From an uncultured Bacteroides sp. (lineage in GTDB: Bacteria > Bacteroidota > Bacteroidia > Bacteroidales > Bacteroidaceae), in the NCBI RefSeq assembly GCF_949298305.1, contig NZ_CASFWU010000014.1, forward strand, positions 1-53,208: 53,208 nt of DNA. Direction: 5' to 3'. A program made the translations under genes and the position numbers. Below are positions 8,006 to 17,395 of this stretch, in pieces. Under the pieces are notes generated by a model. The model saw only the letters and a list, made by a program, of their open reading frames with translations. It made no database searches and had not been told where the DNA came from. Numbering within the stretch: the stretch's first letter is position 1; the number at the start of each line of letters is the position of its first letter.

Positions 8006-8542
8006 CTCATTCTACAGTACCAAGAAATTGACACTGATTGTCAGGGTCTCAAAGAGGATGTATCCCAAATGAATAAACACCGGCATATTGTCATCAGCTT
8101 TAGCTGAAGCCTCTTATGGCAACTTACCCACAGACATAGGACATAGTTCCACGGGCAGAAAGCCGAATCTTGGAAACACATGCACAGGTTCTCGGTTCTT
8201 CGCTTCATTCAAGCAGACGTGAGATTTAAATCATACTTATTCTAATGCGTCCTCACATTGAGTCAGACGACCTTCATTTACAACAGTAAGAACCTTATCA
8301 TTCCCCATCCCAATGGAATTGGTAAGGTTCTTCATATTTTCAGCCCCTATATAGCACAGATACAGAGCCAATCCAAACTTGAGTTCATCGATTTTCAAAC
8401 CGAACTAACCGGAAACAGGACACAATCTTCCGCACAGGACTGACAGTATACATTCTCTTTCCCATCCAGTCATTTTGACTCACCCAAAGCACGGGGAGTC
8501 TTTGATTCAAGTACTTACCTTCAGCTGGACACACAGTCTGAG

Positions 8543-8575
8543 AGAAAAAAATAAGCCTTGTCTCGCGACAAGGCT
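8543..8575 (-). terminator. Intrinsic terminator, leftward
   Basis: Stem AGCCTTGTC / GACAAGGCT with a TCGC loop (8554-8575), running on the minus strand into TATTTTTTTCTCT. It is well formed but about 215 nt beyond the galE stop, so galE either has a long 3' UTR or a small separate transcript ends here. Confidence 0.7.
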
Positions 8576-8710
8576 CATTCACAACACAAACACAAAATAA
8601 AACACGACAAAACTACTATGCAATCTTACCTGTCTATGCCGGGGAGGCATACGTACTATTTATGGATATTCACATACTCATAAAGAGCTTCAGGTTGATT
8701 AGCACCATAT

Positions 8711-8736
8711 AAACAAATGCGGGGATGCATTTGTTT
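8711..8736. other. Perfect 10-bp hairpin after galE
   Basis: AAACAAATGC (8711-8720), loop GGGGAT, GCATTTGTTT (8727-8736). It lies 52 nt beyond the galE stop. No U-tract follows on the minus strand. It may be a processing or 3'-end structure. Confidence 0.45.
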
Positions 8737-8788
8737 TATCCTTATTGTTAAAAAGAACAAAATTCAATTTGTCAAATACCATACGCTC

Positions 8789-9823
8789 TTATTGAATACC
8801 TCTTTCACGAAGCTTCAACTGCCAATTCCATGCAGAAAGCAGCGTATCTTCAATACTCGTTTCGGCCTTCCATCCCAACTCAGTATTGGCAAGTTCCGGA
8901 TTGGCCCAAACTTTTTCAATATCACCAGCACGACGACCAACTATCTGATAGTTCAACTTTACACCTGTTGCCTTTTCAAAAGCATGGATAAGTTCCAAAA
9001 CAGAAAGTCCACGTCCAGTACCAATATTGAATACTTCCACTTTTTCTTTCTGTTTCTTCTCCAAGATTCGCTGTATTGCCACTACATGAGCCTTTGCCAA
9101 GTCTACAACGTTAATGAAGTCACGAATGCAGGAGCCATCAGGCGTATCATAATCATCACCGAATACGCTCAACTTCTCACGAATGCCGATAGCAGTCTGA
9201 GTAAGATATGGTACCAAATTTTGTGGTACCCCATTAGGCAATTCACCCAACAAAGCAGTAGGATGAGCACCAATCGGATTGAAATAGCGCAACAAGATTG
9301 CACTTATAGGAGCACCAGAAGCTACCGTATCACGCACAATCTCTTCATTGATTTGCTTTGTATTTCCATAGGGAGACTCAGCCTTCTTGATAGGTGCATT
9401 TTCTGTAACCGGCAATTCATCCGGTTGACCATATACAGTACATGAGGAAGAGAATACAATACCTTCTACCCCGTATTTCGGCATCAGCTCCAACAAATTA
9501 ATCAACGAAACCAAATTGTTTCGATAATAGAGCAACGGTTTCTGTACAGACTCACCTACAGCCTTACTTGCAGCAAAATGAATAATAGCCTTTATATTCT
9601 TATATTTAGCAAATACCGCTTCAAGACCAGCAAAATCCAAACAATCCAATTTTTCAAAAGCAGGACGAATACCCGACACTTTTTCAATGTTGTCTACCAC
9701 ATCAGCATTGGAATTGGACAAATTGTCTATAATAATCACCTCAAAACCTGCATTTTGAAGTTCTACGACTGTGTGAGAGCCGATATAACCGGTACCTCCC
9801 GTAACTAATATTCTTTCTTTCAT
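8789..9823 (-). CDS. galE: UDP-glucose 4-epimerase
   Basis: Interconverts UDP-glucose and UDP-galactose for galactose use and surface glycan synthesis. 344 residues, normal for the family. NAD-binding motif GGTGYIGSHT near the N-terminus, SSSCTVYG near residue 124 (catalytic Ser/Thr) and the YxxxK pair in YGNTK near 150. The C-terminal substrate-binding part reads YQIVGRRAGDIEKVWANPELANTELGW. The start at 9823 (MKERILVTGGTG) is chosen over an upstream in-frame ATG because it places the Rossmann motif at the usual position. It is monocistronic, with a -7 box TACATTTG on the minus strand at 9868-9861. Confidence 0.95.
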   Translation of the reverse strand: MKERILVTGGTGYIGSHTVVELQNAGFEVIIIDNLSNSNADVVDNIEKVSGIRPAFEKLDCLDFAGLEAVFAKYKNIKAIIHFAASKAVGESVQKPLLYYRNNLVSLINLLELMPKYGVEGIVFSSSCTVYGQPDELPVTENAPIKKAESPYGNTKQINEEIVRDTVASGAPISAILLRYFNPIGAHPTALLGELPNGVPQNLVPYLTQTAIGIREKLSVFGDDYDTPDGSCIRDFINVVDLAKAHVVAIQRILEKKQKEKVEVFNIGTGRGLSVLELIHAFEKATGVKLNYQIVGRRAGDIEKVWANPELANTELGWKAETSIEDTLLSAWNWQLKLRERGIQ

Positions 9824-9908
9824 AAATTGAGCATTTAGCTTATAGGTTGTCAAAACGATACAAATGTAAGAAAATAAATTTATATAAATGACAAAACGAG
9901 AAAAAAAA

Positions 9909-9975
9909 CGCAGATTGACACCAATATTTCCACAAGTAAAAAGAGACTTATGAAAAAAGGAGGTGTCAATCTGCG
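9909..9975 (-). terminator. Terminator of the rnf operon
   Basis: A perfect 14-bp inverted repeat CGCAGATTGACACC / GGTGTCAATCTGCG (9909-9922 with 9962-9975) with an unusually long 39-nt loop, followed on the minus strand by a run of eight T. It starts 27 nt beyond the rnfA stop. Confidence 0.8.
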
Positions 9976-10001
9976 CTACACAAACGCTCTTATTCGAAGA
10001 A

Positions 10002-10580
10002 TCAAATCTTCACAACGCCTGAAAATCCCATAAACGCCATAGCCAACAAGCCAGCAGTAATAAGGGCGATAGGAGTTCCCTGCATACCCTTAGGCACATT
10101 AACCAGACTCATTTGTTCGCGCAAGCCTGCAAATAAAGTCAAAGCCAAACCGAAGCCCAAGGCTGTTGAGAAAGCGTAAACAACACCCGTCAACAAATCA
10201 TAATTCTTTTGGATAACCAAAATGGCAACACCCAAAATACAGCAGTTTGTTGTAATCAAAGGCAAGAACACGCCCAACGCCTGATACAAGGAAGGGGACA
10301 CCTTTTTCAGGATAATTTCCACCATCTGTACCAATGCAGCAATCACCAGAATGAAAGTAATGGTCTGCAAATAGCCCAGCCCGAAGACATCAAGCACAAA
10401 CTTTTGAATAAGGAAAGTGACAATGGTGGCAATCGTAAGTACAAATGCTACGGCAGCAGACATACCCAAAGCCGTCTCAACCTTCTTGGAAACACCCAAG
10501 AAAGGGCAGATTCCCAAGAACTGCGACAATACGATGTTATTGACAAAGATTGCCGAGATAAATATCAGTATATATTCCAT
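10002..10580 (-). CDS. rnfA: Rnf electron transport complex subunit A
   Basis: Integral membrane subunit of the ion-translocating ferredoxin:NAD+ oxidoreductase. 192 residues, about six membrane segments. The N-terminus NNIVLSQFLGICPFLGV contains conserved Cys25; LITTNCCILG holds Cys113/114. In studied Rnf complexes the equivalent cysteines of RnfA and RnfE hold a [2Fe-2S] cluster inside the membrane. It is the last gene of the operon, 25 nt after rnfE, and is followed by the terminator. Confidence 0.95.
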   Translation of the reverse strand: MEYILIFISAIFVNNIVLSQFLGICPFLGVSKKVETALGMSAAVAFVLTIATIVTFLIQKFVLDVFGLGYLQTITFILVIAALVQMVEIILKKVSPSLYQALGVFLPLITTNCCILGVAILVIQKNYDLLTGVVYAFSTALGFGLALTLFAGLREQMSLVNVPKGMQGTPIALITAGLLAMAFMGFSGVVKI

Positions 10581-10605
10581 AATATAACAATTACAAGTTA
10601 TTTAA

Positions 10606-11190
10606 TTACGCCTTCTTCAGCCTGTTAACCAAAGCAATAAGGTAACCTAAGGCAATGAATGCACCGGGAGCCAACACAAACAGCAACATGCCGTATTCCT
10701 CAGGAAGAAGAGTCATGTTAAAAATCTTGCCAGTCCCCAGGAATTCACGCACGGCGCCCAACAATGTAAGCGCGATGGTAAATCCGAGTCCTATACCCAA
10801 ACCGTCAAAGAACGAAGCAACCGGATTGTTCTTGGCAGCAAACGCCTCAGCACGCCCCAACACGATGCAGTTCACCACAATCAGAGGGATAAACAGGCCA
10901 AGAGTAGCATAGAGGTCAGGGACATAGGCCTGCATAATCATTTGTAACAACGTCACGAAGGAAGCAATCACCACAATATAAGAAGGAATGCGGACCATAT
11001 CAGGAATCAGGTTCTTGATGGCAGAAATCACCACATTGGAACAAATCAGCACAAACATGGTAGCCAAACCCATACCCATACCGTTAATGGCAGAAGAAGT
11101 TGTACCCAACGTAGGACACATACCAAGCAGGAGTACAAATGTGGGGTTTTCTTTAACGACCCCATTCATCAAAACTTTAAAATTATTCAT
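10606..11190 (-). CDS. rnfE: Rnf electron transport complex subunit E
   Basis: 194-residue membrane subunit homologous to RnfA in inverted topology. Conserved cysteines: Cys25 in LLGMCPTLGTTSS and Cys107 in LIVVNCIVLGRAEAFA. With RnfA it is expected to carry the intramembrane iron-sulfur centre that passes electrons across the membrane. Separated by 17 nt from rnfG upstream and 25 nt from rnfA downstream. Confidence 0.95.
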   Translation of the reverse strand: MNNFKVLMNGVVKENPTFVLLLGMCPTLGTTSSAINGMGMGLATMFVLICSNVVISAIKNLIPDMVRIPSYIVVIASFVTLLQMIMQAYVPDLYATLGLFIPLIVVNCIVLGRAEAFAAKNNPVASFFDGLGIGLGFTIALTLLGAVREFLGTGKIFNMTLLPEEYGMLLFVLAPGAFIALGYLIALVNRLKKA

Positions 11191-11207
11191 GTTTCTACTC
11201 CTTTCTA

Positions 11208-11861
11208 TTATTTAACGCTGACAGAATCCGCAGCTGCGGCATCAGCAGATTCAACACTCTTTTGAGTAGCACCCGAAGTGCCGTCAGTCGTATTCTGACC
11301 GGCATAAGCAGCATAAGCGGCATTGACGGCATTCAGGAACGCACGGGATGTGATGGTAGAAGCTGTGATGGCATCCACTTTTCCACCGTCCTTGCTGACG
11401 GTCAACGGAGCCTCGCCCGGATTCATTCCGGTGATGTCTCCCTTGTTGCCACTTTTGAACCAGTCGGCAGCCTTAGAGCCCAATCCCGGAGTCTCAGCAT
11501 GAGACAAGAGTGAGTAATCGATAATTTTGCCCGACGCATCAAATCCCACCAGAACTCTCAAATCTCCACCAAAGCCCATGGCAGAAGCCTCGACTGCGGC
11601 ACCAATATACTCACCACCTTTCGTAGCAGGATAGACGGCATATTCCACACCGTTCACTTCCTGCATCTTCTTCTCAGCAATGGGGTCATTGTCAAACCCG
11701 GGAACTACCGCGCTGACTGCGTCACTCAATGTCTTGGCATTGGCCAACGCAATCGGTTCTTTTGTCAATTCATTCACATAAGCCAGCAAGGCTACGGAGA
11801 TAGCAGTAACTCCCGTAAGCACCAGCAACATGTTCTTCAAAGATGATTCTAACTTTTTCAT
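11208..11861 (-). CDS. rnfG: Rnf electron transport complex subunit G (covalent FMN)
   Basis: 217 residues: one N-terminal membrane anchor (about 8-30) and an extracytoplasmic FMN-binding domain. The flavinylation motif, usually SGATxT, appears as TASTIT, with the FMN-accepting threonine probably Thr169. The C-terminal tail is Ala/Ser/Thr-rich (GQNTTDGTSGATQKSVESADAAAADS). The start codon overlaps the rnfD stop by 4 nt, suggesting translational coupling. Confidence 0.93.
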   Translation of the reverse strand: MKKLESSLKNMLLVLTGVTAISVALLAYVNELTKEPIALANAKTLSDAVSAVVPGFDNDPIAEKKMQEVNGVEYAVYPATKGGEYIGAAVEASAMGFGGDLRVLVGFDASGKIIDYSLLSHAETPGLGSKAADWFKSGNKGDITGMNPGEAPLTVSKDGGKVDAITASTITSRAFLNAVNAAYAAYAGQNTTDGTSGATQKSVESADAAAADSVSVK

Positions 11862-12847
11862 TTTTTCTTTGCCACCTCCCCAAAGCGTTTAGGTTTCACA
11901 TAAGTGTTAATAAGTGGAGTGAACGCATTCATAATCAGAATGGCGAACGACATACCCTCAGGATATGCTCCGAACAAGCGGATAATCACCGTAAGCAGAC
12001 CAATGCACACACCGTAAATAAGCATACCCTTGTGGTTCATCGGTGAGGTTACATAATCTGTAGCCATAAAGATGGCTCCCAGCATCAGACCTCCCGACAG
12101 CAGGTGTACGAAACCACACGCATACTTGGCAGGGTCAACCAGGTGCATAATATAACTGAACACGAATACGGTTACCAGAATGGATACAGGGATGTGCCAG
12201 GAAATGATTTTCTTCCAAAGCATATAGGCCAACCCCAGCAACAAAGCCAATGCACTGACCTCGCCGATACAGCCGGGATTGTTACCAATGAGCAAATCGA
12301 AAGAACTGGGAAGCTGATCAATAGAGAAACCCGGCGCACCATTGATGACACCTTTCATAATGGCCAACGGAGTAGCCGTAGTCACCGCATCGGTATAAGC
12401 AGTCAGCTGTCCAACAGCAGGCCAGCTGGTCATCTGCACAGGGAAAGACAACAGCAGGAACACACGTCCAACCAACGCCGGATTGAAAGGATTGCAGCCC
12501 AGTCCGCCGAAGGACATCTTGCCGACACCGATGGCAAACAAGGCACCTATGATGATAATCCAAACCGGCAGGTTAGAAGGCAGGTTGAAAGCCAGCAGCA
12601 CACCAGTAATGATGGCCGAGCCATCGGCTATGGTAGATTCTTTCTTCAACAGAAACTTGCAAATGGCCCATTCGAAGAATAGACAGGAGAGCACGGAAAC
12701 AGCCGTAACAATCAACGCGCCCAACCCAAAAAAGTAAAGCGATACAAGAAATGCCGGTACCAGTGCTATCAGTACTCCGTACATATTCTTTTTCACACTG
12801 TCACCCCCATGCACGTGAGGTGAAAGAGATACAACCAATTTATTCAT
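11858..12847 (-). CDS. rnfD: Rnf electron transport complex subunit D (covalent FMN)
   Basis: 329-residue polytopic membrane subunit related to NqrB, thought to form part of the ion path. The flavin attachment motif, typically SGATP, is TTATP here, so Thr159 is the likely FMN carrier. Other conserved stretches are MSFGGLGCNPFNPALVGRVF and MATDYVTSPM. It is 6 nt after rnfC and overlaps rnfG by 4 nt. Confidence 0.95.
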   Translation of the reverse strand: MNKLVVSLSPHVHGGDSVKKNMYGVLIALVPAFLVSLYFFGLGALIVTAVSVLSCLFFEWAICKFLLKKESTIADGSAIITGVLLAFNLPSNLPVWIIIIGALFAIGVGKMSFGGLGCNPFNPALVGRVFLLLSFPVQMTSWPAVGQLTAYTDAVTTATPLAIMKGVINGAPGFSIDQLPSSFDLLIGNNPGCIGEVSALALLLGLAYMLWKKIISWHIPVSILVTVFVFSYIMHLVDPAKYACGFVHLLSGGLMLGAIFMATDYVTSPMNHKGMLIYGVCIGLLTVIIRLFGAYPEGMSFAILIMNAFTPLINTYVKPKRFGEVAKKK

Positions 12848-12853
12848 ACTTCA

Positions 12854-14191
12854 TTATTTTTTAGCTTGACGTGCACGTATCATGGCGCCTACCTTTCCTT
12901 TACCCAAACGGATGTAATCCAGCATCGGGCGGTTGGACGGGCAAGTGAATTGGCATGAACCACACTCAATACATGACATAATATCTTCTTTTTCCACTCG
13001 TTCAAAGTCTCCGTGAGCCGACACCGTTGCAAGCAAATAGGGCTCGAGTCCCATCGGACAGGCACTTACACACTTGGCGCAACGGATACAAGGTTGAGGA
13101 GCGTTACGCCGGGCTTCCTTGTCATTCATAATCAAGATGCCCGAACTTCCCTTGGTCGTAGGCACATCGGTGTTCATCAGTGCCTTACCCATCATGGGGC
13201 CACCACCTATTATTTTACCGGTATCTTCAGGCAAGCCACCGCAAGCGTCAATCAACTGCTGCATCGGCGTACCGATACGGGCCAGAAAATTAGAAGGTTT
13301 GGACAGCGACTTGCCGGTAACGGTAATGACACGTTCAAACAAAGGCTTGTTTTTCTGCACAGCCTGATAAACGGCAAATGCCGTACCCACATTCTGAACG
13401 ACCGCACCTGTAGAGATGGGCAATGCGCCGGCTGCCACCTGACGGTTGATGATGGCGTCTATCAACTGCTTTTCACCGCCTTGCGGATATTTCACCTTCA
13501 GAGGAACTACTTCAATGCCAGCATAGCCGGAAGCGACCTTTGTCATCAGCTGGATAGCATCAGGTTTGTTATTTTCAATACCGATGAATGCCTTGTTAAC
13601 CTTCACAGCCTTCATCAGAATGGAAACGCCCACCATAATTTCCTCGGCATGTTCCAACATCAACTGGTGGTCTGCAGTCAGATAAGGCTCACACTCCACA
13701 GCATTGATAATGACGCATTCCGCCTTGAATGCAGGAGGAGGACACAGTTTCACCTGCGTGGGAAAACAAGCTCCTCCAAGACCTACGATACCTGCATCAG
13801 CTATTTTCTTCACGATTTCCTCAGCAGAAAGGGTACATTCCTTCACCAAATCTTCCGAACGGTCAATGCTCTCCTCCCACTCATCTCCTTCCACATCAAT
13901 GAAGATAGCCGGTTTGGCATAGCCACTTGCATCGATGACGGTATCTATTTTTGCAACCTTACCGCTGACGGATGAATGTATGGCTGCTGAAACGAAGCCG
14001 CCGGGTTCGGCAATTTTTGTGCCAACTTTCACTACATCACCCTTGGCCACAATGGGCTTTGCCGGAGCACCCAGATGCTGTCCCAACATAATAACCGCCT
14101 TTGCAGGAACTTCTGCCTTGACAATGGGCTGATGCGCTGAAAGCTTATTTTCGTGTGGATGAACTCCACCTATTGAAAATGTCTTCAACAT
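12854..14191 (-). CDS. rnfC: Rnf electron transport complex subunit C
   Basis: 445-residue peripheral subunit carrying the NADH/FMN site and two [4Fe-4S] clusters. The N-terminal part resembles the RnfC barrel-sandwich region (GGVHPHENK). The central NADH-binding region has GIVGLGGACFPTQVKL. The C-terminal ferredoxin-like pair is CIRCAKCVSACP and CIECGSCQFTCP. It is the NAD+-reducing end when ferredoxin is oxidised through RnfB. 39 nt after rnfB. Confidence 0.95.
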   Translation of the reverse strand: MLKTFSIGGVHPHENKLSAHQPIVKAEVPAKAVIMLGQHLGAPAKPIVAKGDVVKVGTKIAEPGGFVSAAIHSSVSGKVAKIDTVIDASGYAKPAIFIDVEGDEWEESIDRSEDLVKECTLSAEEIVKKIADAGIVGLGGACFPTQVKLCPPPAFKAECVIINAVECEPYLTADHQLMLEHAEEIMVGVSILMKAVKVNKAFIGIENNKPDAIQLMTKVASGYAGIEVVPLKVKYPQGGEKQLIDAIINRQVAAGALPISTGAVVQNVGTAFAVYQAVQKNKPLFERVITVTGKSLSKPSNFLARIGTPMQQLIDACGGLPEDTGKIIGGGPMMGKALMNTDVPTTKGSSGILIMNDKEARRNAPQPCIRCAKCVSACPMGLEPYLLATVSAHGDFERVEKEDIMSCIECGSCQFTCPSNRPMLDYIRLGKGKVGAMIRARQAKK

Positions 14192-14230
14192 ACAATTCTG
14201 TATTTTAAACGTTTATTTATTCTGCAATCA

Positions 14231-15154
14231 TTATTTGTTCTCAGAAGCCTTCTCCGCTTTTTCCTCAACCGGGGCGGCAACCACCTTCGGAGCCGTTTCC
14301 GCCTTAGGAGCTGTTGTTTCTTCTGCCTTCGGCTTACGCGGAGGGAAGTTCAATGCAATAATTGTATGTTGCGGACAAGCCTCTTCACACTTACGACACG
14401 ACTTACATTTATTGTAATCAATGTATGCCAGGTTGTTCTCCAGCGTAATGGCTTCAAACGGACATACTTTGACACACTTTCCACAACCGATGCAGGCAAC
14501 CGTACAAGCCTTGCGGGCCACAGCGCCCTTATCCTTGTTCACGCACTGCACGTAAACACGACGTGACTTCTTGCCTTGCGGACGTATTTCGATAATGTTT
14601 CTCGGACAAGCTTTGGCACAAGCACCGCAGGCCGTACACTTGGCTTCATCAACCTCGGGAAGACCCGTCTCCGGGTTCATGTGGATAGCACCGAACTGGC
14701 AAGCTGCCACACAGTCGCCGCATCCCAGACATCCATAACTACAGCCCGTTTCTCCACCATACAGAGAAGAAGCGATGGCACAACTCTTGGCACCGTCATA
14801 TTGATTGATTCGAGGACGGTTAGCACACGTACCGTTGCATCTCACCACCGCAACCATAGGCTCGGAAGCGGTTGCATCCAATCCTAAGATTTCGGCCACC
14901 TTTGCCATAACCGGCTGTCCGCCCACCGGACAAAGCTTGCCATCCAGCGAACCGGCCTTCACGCATGCGTCTGCAAATCCACTACAACCGGGGTAACCAC
15001 ATCCACCGCAATTTGCCTGTGGCAACACAGCCGAAACCTGGGCAATCCGCGGATCTTCATACACTGCGAATTTCTTGGAAGCGACGTAAAGTATAGCCGC
15101 CGAAACCAGCGCTATCACTCCCAACGAAATCACTGCAATCAGAATTACATTCAT
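14231..15154 (-). CDS. rnfB: Rnf electron transport complex subunit B (ferredoxin-facing)
   Basis: 307-residue membrane-anchored iron-sulfur protein, entry point for electrons from reduced ferredoxin. An N-terminal anchor (about 1-25) is followed by the CGGCGYPGCSGFADAC cluster domain and a series of ferredoxin motifs: CLGCGDCVAAC, CTACGACAKACP, CIGCGKCVKVCP and CKSCRKCEEACP. The C-terminal tail is Ala/Lys/Glu-rich and of low complexity. Many CxxCxxC motifs suggest a multi-cluster wire, longer than the two-ferredoxin-cluster proteobacterial RnfB. Confidence 0.95.
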   Translation of the reverse strand: MNVILIAVISLGVIALVSAAILYVASKKFAVYEDPRIAQVSAVLPQANCGGCGYPGCSGFADACVKAGSLDGKLCPVGGQPVMAKVAEILGLDATASEPMVAVVRCNGTCANRPRINQYDGAKSCAIASSLYGGETGCSYGCLGCGDCVAACQFGAIHMNPETGLPEVDEAKCTACGACAKACPRNIIEIRPQGKKSRRVYVQCVNKDKGAVARKACTVACIGCGKCVKVCPFEAITLENNLAYIDYNKCKSCRKCEEACPQHTIIALNFPPRKPKAEETTAPKAETAPKVVAAPVEEKAEKASENK

Positions 15155-15186
15155 AAATTAGTTGTTTATTGATTATTTATTATTAG

Positions 15187-15612
15187 TTAGTTATCTTCCA
15201 TTGAACGCACTGAAAAAGAGAATTTCTTTCCCAAACGAGCCCTGTTTAACCACAGGCCACCGTAATAGGGCACAAGCAACACTAACGAAGCCAACGCAGA
15301 AATCAGCTCGTCGTTACAAAGTGCCATAAAAACAAAAAGGGAAATTACTAAAATAAGAAAAGGGAAAATAAAGGCAAAGGCCACTGCAGAGGCTCCCATG
15401 GACAACTCACCCACCACCCAGACTCGTTCACCTATCTGATAAGAAGCGGCATCAGCGTCTGTCACGTCAACTAATTTCTCCTTGACGTCGGCAGAAGTGC
15501 AATGCCCCTTGATGCTGCATGCCGCACATGCCGAAGTTTGGACAATTCTCACTTGAAGATGAGAACCGTTTATGTTTTCCACAATACCTTGATGTTTTAT
15601 AGTATTCGCCAT
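15187..15612 (-). CDS. RseC/SoxR-reducer-like membrane protein heading the rnf operon
   Basis: 141 residues. The N-terminal soluble part contains CAACSIKGHC (about residues 29-38), the Cys pattern of the RseC/MucC family; two membrane helices follow (about 72-96 and 103-120). In enterobacteria RseC and Rsx (Rnf-like) proteins are linked to keeping SoxR reduced. Here its place as first gene of the rnf operon suggests a role in assembly or redox maturation of Rnf. rnfB follows after 32 nt. Confidence 0.85.
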   Translation of the reverse strand: MANTIKHQGIVENINGSHLQVRIVQTSACAACSIKGHCTSADVKEKLVDVTDADAASYQIGERVWVVGELSMGASAVAFAFIFPFLILVISLFVFMALCNDELISALASLVLLVPYYGGLWLNRARLGKKFSFSVRSMEDN

Positions 15613-15640
15613 TTTGCAAAGTGTGCATTACAAATCGTGG

Positions 15641-15670
15641 CAAATTTACGCATAATTTATGAACTGCAAG
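15641..15670 (-). promoter_or_regulatory. Probable rnf operon promoter
   Basis: On the minus strand -7 TAAATTTG (15648-15641) and a partial -33 CTTG (15670-15667) with an 18-nt spacer, 29 nt before the first start codon. No other good candidate lies before the DUF3078 terminator. Confidence 0.6.
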
Positions 15671-15764
15671 GGTTTTGGAAGCTTTTTTCTGTGTGCGATA
15701 ACGCTTTTTTCCCGTTTTAGATACTTGTGGCACACATAATGAACACACATACTGCTACGAATAT

Positions 15765-15818
15765 AAAAAAAGTCCCTCTTCAGAACCGTAAAGAATAATC
15801 CGGATTCCAAAGAGGGAC
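15765..15818 (-). terminator. Terminator of the DUF3078 gene
   Basis: Stem GTCCCTCTT / AAGAGGGAC (15772-15780 with 15810-15818), with an AATCCGGATT palindrome in the loop, running on the minus strand into TTTTTTTAT. Confidence 0.75.
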
Positions 15819-15883
15819 CTTAACAATAAAAGGTGAACAATCTGCAAGTGGTATTACCGACAGGCCCCACTATAAAAGCAAGA

Positions 15884-17395
15884 CTACCACGTATAATTAA
15901 GTCCGAAACCAAACGTCTCGTTTACCTGGAAATAACTATCACCTACCGTCGGCATGGCACTGTCATCATAACGTGCCCACACATACAGCTTGGCAGACAA
16001 ATAGCGGTTCAACACAAAATTGACTGTACTTTCCCATTCGATACGAACCCAATCATAACTGGTCAGATAGTCCAAACGAGAATTCAATGTGACAGACGGA
16101 ATAATGGTCCACGCCACATTGGACTGCACCTGCGAACCAAAACTATGCTTCACACTTTTCCCCTCATCCAATCCATAACTGGTTTCGCTGACTTTGCTGT
16201 TGCCCACATAGCGCAAGCTGTAAGACAACGGAGCCAGAAAGACAGAGAGTGTCACCTTATTTTTGGACAGTTTGTAGTCCATACCGATACTGGTAGCCCA
16301 ATCGGCAGGCGCAAAAAAAGCCGCTTTCAAGTCTTCGCTATTGGCGGGATAGGCCGGACAGAACTGGGTTTTGAATTCAGTTGAAATAGTATAATACCAC
16401 TTTGCAACCGCCTGTATACCCATTTTGCTGTACAAGCGCAATTGGTCGTTGTTCACCAGATAATTATGAAACTCATCGGAAGGAGCCGATATGAACCCTA
16501 ATTTTGCTTCCACCAGATTTTCCCACTGGACCTTTTCACGGTCATTATAGTTGGCATAAAATTTCAGATAGGCAAGCACTGAATGCGTACTTTCGCCCCC
16601 TTTATACCAGTTGTCAGAGAAGTGGTTCTGAGTAAACTGCAAAGAGCCGTTACCGCCTGTCACCCACCAGTTAGGCTTATGAATAATCACCTCGGCATCT
16701 TCCTTTACCCTCACCATGTTTTCCTGCACAAACAGGCGGACAATGCTTGGTCTGGACGATGCCTCCTTCACGATGTTATCCTTGAATGCACGACCTTCGT
16801 TAATTTCTCTTTCTGTACTCACCACAAGATCCGGACAATCCACGTACGCCTGCAACAGAGCTCGATCCACCACTTCATCAGAACGTTTTTTGGAAGTAAA
16901 AGCCAAGGTGTCGTAAGGCAGCATTTCACTTACAGGAGAAACCAATGTGTCCATTGGATGAAAAGCCCATCGTAACTTGGAAATTCGCTTCAAAGGAGCT
17001 GTATAATAAGTAAAAGGCACAAACAACCTATAATAATCAGGATTTGATGCAATATATCTTTCCGGAGTAGTCGGATTATTCAGATAATCCAATATCCCAA
17101 AATATTTCTCATAAAGAACGGAAACCGTATCCACTTTAAATATAATTGTGTCTTGCGTACAAAGCAAAGTATCCTGCATTTTCAATTTAAATATCCAACG
17201 CTCTTTCAGTATATCCGGTAAAGTATCTGCCTGAACTGTATCTTGTTCATTCACAATACTCGACTCACTCCTTGCCTCCCGCGCCACAATTATCGTATCC
17301 CGAAGGCCGTTGCTATCGGGTACTACATTCAGCGCCATAGCTGACGAAGAGAAAACAAGGCTCATTATCCACAAAACAAAATGTCTATTCTTCAT
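15884..17395 (-). CDS. DUF3078 outer-membrane beta-barrel-like protein
   Basis: 503 residues from the preferred start (MKNRHFVLWIMSLVFSSSAMA, a signal peptide); a start at 17404 is also possible. The N-terminal part is soluble. The C-terminal half has alternating amphipathic strands rich in Tyr/Trp/Asn (GGNGSLQFTQNHFSDNWYKGG, VTLSVFLAPLSYSLRYVG) and ends in an aromatic residue (GFGLNYTW), typical of outer-membrane barrels. DUF3078 is a Bacteroidota family of unknown function. A -7 box TATTTTTG lies on the minus strand at 17428-17421, so the leader would be very short. Confidence 0.8.
   Translation of the reverse strand: MKNRHFVLWIMSLVFSSSAMALNVVPDSNGLRDTIIVAREARSESSIVNEQDTVQADTLPDILKERWIFKLKMQDTLLCTQDTIIFKVDTVSVLYEKYFGILDYLNNPTTPERYIASNPDYYRLFVPFTYYTAPLKRISKLRWAFHPMDTLVSPVSEMLPYDTLAFTSKKRSDEVVDRALLQAYVDCPDLVVSTEREINEGRAFKDNIVKEASSRPSIVRLFVQENMVRVKEDAEVIIHKPNWWVTGGNGSLQFTQNHFSDNWYKGGESTHSVLAYLKFYANYNDREKVQWENLVEAKLGFISAPSDEFHNYLVNNDQLRLYSKMGIQAVAKWYYTISTEFKTQFCPAYPANSEDLKAAFFAPADWATSIGMDYKLSKNKVTLSVFLAPLSYSLRYVGNSKVSETSYGLDEGKSVKHSFGSQVQSNVAWTIIPSVTLNSRLDYLTSYDWVRIEWESTVNFVLNRYLSAKLYVWARYDDSAMPTVGDSYFQVNETFGFGLNYTW

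Larger units (their letters stand above)
8006..8788. other. Long gene-poor stretch with several hairpins
   Basis: Only short unsupported open frames. Structures: AAGAACCTTA / TAAGGTTCTT with inner ATTCC/GGAAT (8288-8332); AGCCTTGTC / GACAAGGCT (8554-8575), followed on the minus strand by a T-run; AAACAAATGC / GCATTTGTTT (8711-8736). The first may end the lipoprotein transcript, the others the galE transcript. I recognise no RNA family. Confidence 0.5.

Noticed and set aside
8258..8443. 61-codon open frame in the lipoprotein-galE gap
   Set aside because: It spans the AAGAACCTTA/TAAGGTTCTT hairpin and has no protein-like signature or promoter.
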